Below, piece after piece: positions 60,520-64,000 of a stretch of DNA of 64,000 bases (its first letter is position 1; each line of letters begins with the position of its first letter). Both the position numbers and the translations under genes were made by a program. Under the pieces are notes generated by a model that ran no database searches, was not told the origin of the DNA, and was given only the letters and a program-made list of their open reading frames with translations. Source of the DNA: Roseovarius pacificus (lineage in GTDB: Bacteria; Pseudomonadota; Alphaproteobacteria; Rhodobacterales; Rhodobacteraceae); assembly GCF_900142665.1 (NCBI RefSeq), contig NZ_FRBR01000001.1, positions 1,104,364-1,168,363 on the forward strand, written 5' to 3'.

Positions 60520-61362
60520 TTAGCGGCCCTTCTTCTTGGCGTGACGCGAGCGCAGGATAAGCTTCTGCGACGCCTTGTTCTTGTTGCGGGTGCGCATGCC
60601 CTTGGTGGGCTTGCCCCAGGGCGTGACCGGGTGGCGACCACCCGAGGTCCGGCCCTCACCACCACCATGGGGGTGGTCGATCGGGTTCATGACGACACCG
60701 CGAACCGACGGACGGATGCCCTTGTGGCGCATGCGCCCGGCCTTGCCGTAGTTCTGGTTGCTGTTGTCGGGGTTCGACACGGCACCGACGGTGGCCTTGC
60801 ATTCCTGACGCACCATGCGCAGCTCGCCCGAGCTCAGGCGGATCTGTGCATAGCCGCCGTCACGACCGACGAACTGGGCATAGGTGCCCGCGGCGCGTGC
60901 GATCTGGCCGCCCTTGCCGGGCTTCAGTTCGATGTTGTGAACGATGGTACCGATCGGCATGCCCGAGAACGGCATGCAGTTGCCCGGCTTGATGTCCACC
61001 TTGGCGCCGGCCAGAACCTTGTCGCCCACAGCCAGACGCTGCGGCGCCAGGATATAGGCCTGTTCACCATCTTCATATTTGATCAGCGCGATGAAGGCGG
61101 TCCGGTTCGGGTCATACTCGATCCGCTCGACGGTGGCCGCCACATCGAATTTGTTGCGCTTGAAATCGACGATCCGGTAGAGGCGTTTCGCCCCGCCCCC
61201 GCGACGACGCGAGGTAATCCGCCCGGTGTTGTTCCGGCCGCCCGACTTCGTCAGACCCTCGGTGAGGGATTTGACGGGGCGTCCTTTCCACAGCTCCGAA
61301 CGGTCGATCAGCACCAGCCCGCGCTGGCCCGGCGTCGTCGGCTTATACGACTTGAGTGCCAT
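60520..61362 (-). CDS. rplB: 50S ribosomal protein L2
   Basis: 280 residues, [20 protein letters not shown] with [20 protein letters not shown] and the peptidyl-transferase-close loop [20 protein letters not shown]. Start 61362 by family. Preceded by a 388-bp gap with terminators and repeats, so it probably starts a new transcript. Confidence 0.98.
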   Translation of the reverse strand: MALKSYKPTTPGQRGLVLIDRSELWKGRPVKSLTEGLTKSGGRNNTGRITSRRRGGGAKRLYRIVDFKRNKFDVAATVERIEYDPNRTAFIALIKYEDGEQAYILAPQRLAVGDKVLAGAKVDIKPGNCMPFSGMPIGTIVHNIELKPGKGGQIARAAGTYAQFVGRDGGYAQIRLSSGELRMVRQECKATVGAVSNPDNSNQNYGKAGRMRHKGIRPSVRGVVMNPIDHPHGGGEGRTSGGRHPVTPWGKPTKGMRTRNKNKASQKLILRSRHAKKKGR

Positions 61363-61474
61363 GCTTTCTGTCTTCCGTTTGCTAACGGCGGGGCCTGAAT
61401 GCCAGGGTGTCCGCCTATGTTTAAGCCCCCCGAAGGTGGCCGGTTTATAGGGCCCCGAAGGTCCCCGATGGAGC

Positions 61475-61495
61475 GGTGCGCAGTGACTGCGCACC
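61475..61495. repeat. REP-like hairpin GGTGCGCAG-TGA-CTGCGCACC
   Basis: A perfect 9-bp stem with a 3-base loop in the rplW-rplB gap. Its outer bases (AGGGTGCGC ... GCGCACCG on the - strand) match the hairpin at 61723-61743, so both are copies of one palindromic element. Confidence 0.65.
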
Positions 61496-61553
61496 CTGCG
61501 CTGCCGGTGTCCTGTGCGCCCTGCGGGCCCACCGATCCGACAAAAACACGCAG

Positions 61554-61571
61554 CCCCGGACGAATCCGGGG
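61554..61571 (-). terminator. Hairpin with downstream T run in the rplW-rplB gap
   Basis: CCCCGGA-CGAA-TCCGGGG (+ strand reading); on the - strand it is followed after 8 bases by TTTTT. A second barrier after the terminator at 61674-61706. Confidence 0.5.
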
Positions 61572-61673
61572 CCATGCCGATAGGGTCTGTTAGTGGAGCG
61601 CGCGCAGCCGGTCAAGGGGGGAACGCCAAGAAATACAAGGTTTCCATGCCAGCCAGGGCCGCGCCGGAGCCGC

Positions 61674-61706
61674 AAAAGAAAACCCGGCCGCTTTCACAGC
61701 CGGGTT
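61674..61706 (-). terminator. Terminator after rplW
   Basis: AACCCGGC pairs with GCCGGGTT across a 10-base loop; on the - strand TTCTTTT follows, on the + strand CCCGTTTTTT. It lies about 45 bases after rplW. Confidence 0.8.
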
Positions 61707-61722
61707 CCCGTTTTTTGCGTAG

Positions 61723-61743
61723 GGTGCGCGGTCTTCGCGCACC
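61723..61743. repeat. REP-like hairpin GGTGCGCG-GTCTT-CGCGCACC
   Basis: A perfect 8-bp stem, 7 bases after the rplW stop. Same flanks as the element at 61475-61495 (AGGGTGCGC ... GCGCACCG). Confidence 0.65.
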
Positions 61744-61750
61744 GCCCCGA

Positions 61751-62047
61751 TCAGAGACCGGTGCTGACGTCGATCGTGTTGCCCTCTTCGAGGGTCACAT
61801 AGGCTTTCTTCACATCGTTCCGGCGGCCAAGCTGGCCACGGAAGCGTTTCTGCTTGCCCTTGGTGATCGTGGTGTTCACGGCCTTGACCTTGACCCCGAA
61901 GAGCGCCTCGACGGCCTCTTTGATCTGGGGTTTGTTGGCGTCCATGTGCACCTCGAAGACGACAGCGCCGTTTTCCGACGCCATGGTGGCCTTCTCGGTG
62001 ATGACCGGCTTGCGGATCACGTCGTAGTGTTCGGGTTTCGCGCTCAT
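61751..62047 (-). CDS. rplW: 50S ribosomal protein L23
   Basis: 98 residues, [20 protein letters not shown] with [20 protein letters not shown]. Docking site for trigger factor and SRP at the tunnel exit. ATG overlaps the rplD stop by 4 bases. A terminator follows. Confidence 0.98.
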   Translation of the reverse strand: MSAKPEHYDVIRKPVITEKATMASENGAVVFEVHMDANKPQIKEAVEALFGVKVKAVNTTITKGKQKRFRGQLGRRNDVKKAYVTLEEGNTIDVSTGL

Positions 62048-62661
62048 TTCAGACGAGCCTCCAGTGCTTCGACACCCGCCTTGGTGAGCACCAGCGTGTC
62101 ACGCTTGAGGATGTCATAGACGTTTGCGCCCATCGACGGCAGCACATCGAGACCCTCGATGTTGGCCGCGGCCTTGGCGAATGCGGCATTCACCTCGGCC
62201 CCGTCGATGATCAGCGCGCGCTTCCAGCCCAGATCCTTGACCTGCCTGGCCAGGGATTTGGTCTTGCCGTCCGATTCAGCCGAGTCGATCACGACCAGCT
62301 CACCGGCCTTGGCCTTGGCGCTGAGGGCATGCTTGAGGCCCAGCTGACGCACCTTCTTGGGCAGGTCATGCGCATGGCTGCGCGGGGTCGGGCCCTTGTA
62401 GATGCCACCCTTGCGGAAGATCGGCGCGTTGCGGTCGCCGTGGCGTGCGCCACCGGTGCCCTTCTGGCGGTAAATCTTCTTGGTGGAATACGAGGTTTCC
62501 GACCGGGTCTTGACCTTATGGGTGCCCTGCTGCGCCTTGTTGCGCTGCCAGCGGACCACGCGGTGCAGGATGTCGGCACGCGGCTCCAGGCCGAAGATGT
62601 CTTCGCCCAGATCGACCGAGCCGGCCTTCCCGCCGTCCAGTTTGATCACATCGAGTTTCAT
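62044..62661 (-). CDS. rplD: 50S ribosomal protein L4
   Basis: 205 residues with the tunnel loop ([20 protein letters not shown]). In E. coli L4 also represses the S10 operon; no matching leader is visible in the rpsJ region. Overlaps rplC and rplW by 4 bases each. Confidence 0.98.
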   Translation of the reverse strand: MKLDVIKLDGGKAGSVDLGEDIFGLEPRADILHRVVRWQRNKAQQGTHKVKTRSETSYSTKKIYRQKGTGGARHGDRNAPIFRKGGIYKGPTPRSHAHDLPKKVRQLGLKHALSAKAKAGELVVIDSAESDGKTKSLARQVKDLGWKRALIIDGAEVNAAFAKAAANIEGLDVLPSMGANVYDILKRDTLVLTKAGVEALEARLK

Positions 62662-63482
62662 GCGTCGCTGTCCTTCTTCTCGGCCTCGGCCTCGGCGGCT
62701 GCCTCTTCGGCGGCCTGCTCGGCGGCGGCGGCTTCTGCTGCTGCGGCTTCCTCGGCAGCGGCCTGAGCGGCGGCTTCCTCGGCGGCTTTGGCGGCCTCGT
62801 CAGCGGCCGATTTCAGCGCGGCGGGCAGGATCGCGTTCTCGGGGAAGGGTTTCTTCACCGCGTCCTTGATCGTGACCCAGCCCCCCTTGGAGCCCGGAAC
62901 GGCGCCCTTGACCATGATCAGGCCCCGGTCGGCGTCGGTGCGCACGACCTGGAGGTTCTGCGTGGTCACGCGGGCGGCGCCCATGTGGCCGGCCATTTTC
63001 TTGCCCTTGAACACGCGGCCCGGGTCCTGACACTGACCGGTCGAACCGTGCGAGCGGTGGCTGATCGACACACCGTGGCTGGCCCGCAGACCGCCGAAGT
63101 TGTGACGTTTCATGGCACCGGCAAAGCCCTTACCGATCGAGGTGCCCGAGACATCCACGAACTGACCTTCGAAATAGTGGTCAGCAGTGATTTCCTCGCC
63201 CACGGCGATCATGTTTTCAGGCGCGACACGGAATTCCGCGACCTTGCGCTTGGGCTCGACCTTGGCAGCCGAGAAATGCCCGCGCATGGCCTGGCTGACC
63301 CGCTTGGCCTTGGCCGAACCGGCGCCCAGCTGAACAGCGGCATAGCCGTGCTGCTCGGGGGTGCGTTGTGCGACAACCTGAAGCTTGTCCAGTTGCAGGA
63401 CGGTCACAGGAACCTGACGGCCGTCTTCCATGAACAGCCGGGTCATGCCGACTTTCTTTGCGATAACGCCAGAGCGCAACAT
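62658..63482 (-). CDS. rplC: 50S ribosomal protein L3 with long Ala/Glu tail
   Basis: 274 residues against 209 in E. coli. Residues 1-215 are ordinary L3 ([59 protein letters not shown]). From about 224 an Ala/Glu-rich helix of some 50 residues extends to KKDSDA. Such tails occur in Rhodobacterales L3. 13 bases after rpsJ. Confidence 0.97.
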   Translation of the reverse strand: MLRSGVIAKKVGMTRLFMEDGRQVPVTVLQLDKLQVVAQRTPEQHGYAAVQLGAGSAKAKRVSQAMRGHFSAAKVEPKRKVAEFRVAPENMIAVGEEITADHYFEGQFVDVSGTSIGKGFAGAMKRHNFGGLRASHGVSISHRSHGSTGQCQDPGRVFKGKKMAGHMGAARVTTQNLQVVRTDADRGLIMVKGAVPGSKGGWVTIKDAVKKPFPENAILPAALKSAADEAAKAAEEAAAQAAAEEAAAAEAAAAEQAAEEAAAEAEAEKKDSDA

Positions 63483-63495
63483 TACCTTGCCCTCC

Positions 63496-63804
63496 TCAAA
63501 CCGAAATCTGCACGTCGACGCCGGCGGCGAGGTCGAGCTTCATCAGCGCGTCCACGGTCTGCGGCGTCGGGTCGACGATGTCGAGCAGACGCTTGTGCGT
63601 GCGGATCTCGAACTGGTCGCGCGATTTCTTGTTCACGTGGGGACCACGCAGAACGGTGAATTTTTCGATCTTGTTCGGCAGCGGGATCGGGCCCCGCACG
63701 TCGGCACCCGTCCGTTTGGCGGTGTTGACGATTTCCTGCGTGCTGGCATCCAGCACACGGTAATCGAATGCCTTCAGCCGAATGCGAATGTTTTGACTTT
63801 GCAT
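63496..63804 (-). CDS. rpsJ: 30S ribosomal protein S10
   Basis: 102 residues, [20 protein letters not shown] with [20 protein letters not shown] and [19 protein letters not shown]. Ribosome and NusB antitermination partner. First gene of the S10 segment, about 100 bases after tuf. Confidence 0.98.
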   Translation of the reverse strand: MQSQNIRIRLKAFDYRVLDASTQEIVNTAKRTGADVRGPIPLPNKIEKFTVLRGPHVNKKSRDQFEIRTHKRLLDIVDPTPQTVDALMKLDLAAGVDVQISV

Positions 63805-63879
63805 CAGTCTGGCCTTTCACGGCGTTGGAGTTGATAGGAGGAGGGCCAGATCATTCCGGCCCCCCTCGTCGAACCCTTG

Positions 63880-63899
63880 CCCCGGGCCGAAGCCCGGAG
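63880..63899 (-). terminator. Hairpin between tuf and rpsJ
   Basis: CTCCGGGC-TTCG-GCCCGGGG on the - strand, 9 bases after the tuf stop, without a T run. Possibly an attenuator lowering read-through from the very active tuf gene. Confidence 0.45.
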
Positions 63900-63908
63900 C
63901 CTTTAGGA

Positions 63909-64000
63909 TCAGTCGATGATTTTGGAGACGACGCCGGCGCCGACGGTGCGGCCGCCTTCGCGGATGGCGAAGCGCAGGCCGTCTTCCATGGCAATCGGGG
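63909..64000 (-). CDS. tuf: Elongation factor Tu, C-terminal end (cut by window)
   Basis: The last 29 codons, PIAMEDGLRFAIREGGRTVG then AGVVSKIID and stop, are the end of EF-Tu domain 3. Upstream coding lies beyond the window. EF-Tu carries aminoacyl-tRNA to the ribosome. Confidence 0.97.
   Translation of the reverse strand, partial: PIAMEDGLRFAIREGGRTVGAGVVSKIID

Noticed and set aside
59860..61398. 512-residue + strand frame opposite rplV, rpsS and rplB
   Set aside because: Antisense to three ribosomal protein genes; shadow only.

Overview
The window comes from a high-GC alphaproteobacterium, very probably Rhodobacterales (Roseobacter group). The signs are a GcrA cell-cycle regulator, the infA-maf-rng-yacG gene order, DUF6455 and DUF1467 genes, and an L3 protein with a long Ala/Glu tail. 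Nearly everything from 6.85 kb onward is ordinary core chromosome; the first 6.8 kb is accessory.

Region 1 (1-6.8 kb) is the right end of a phage-like integrative element lying against the 3' end of a tRNA-Phe gene. It holds a cut-off XRE regulator, a SLATT-like membrane protein, a serine recombinase, one solitary tail tape-measure gene and three very small genes, with no other recognisable virion gene in view. It carries its own short hairpin motif (core GCTAACGC, six exact copies on the + strand), TATACAAA-type palindromes around the recombinase, and a perfect 15-bp inverted repeat in front of the tape-measure gene.

Region 2 (6.85-12.7 kb, - strand): tRNA-Phe, yacG, RNase E/G, maf, infA, an amidohydrolase, a Kbp-like LysM protein, an MsbA-type ABC exporter and tRNA-Gly. 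Region 3 (12.9-31.4 kb) is mixed housekeeping: a Clp-fold membrane protease, an ABC-2 permease, gcrA, an AsmA protein, rimO, a hemolysin III family protein, cutA, three tandem DUF6455 genes, an IMPACT protein, an M48 lipoprotein peptidase, a nitroreductase, methylmalonyl-CoA epimerase, a response regulator, aspS, a cyclopropane-fatty-acid synthase homologue and pabB. Region 4 (31.5-43.1 kb): carB, an unlisted 39-aa membrane peptide, and a five-gene peptide-type ABC transporter operon with two tandem paralogous binding proteins and an atypical mosaic permease. Region 5 (43.3-46 kb): rarA and a HtrA/DegP protease.

Region 6 (46.2-64 kb, - strand) is the ribosomal protein supercluster read from tuf (cut at the window end) through S10, spc and alpha segments to rplQ. 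It is not one continuous operon: rplW/rplB, rplP/rpmC and rpmD/rplO are separated by stretches with intrinsic terminators. The rplP/rpmC gap also holds a bacterioferritin-like gene, a 2OG-Fe(II) oxygenase-like gene and an opposing TylF-type methyltransferase. No CRISPR array or rRNA was seen.
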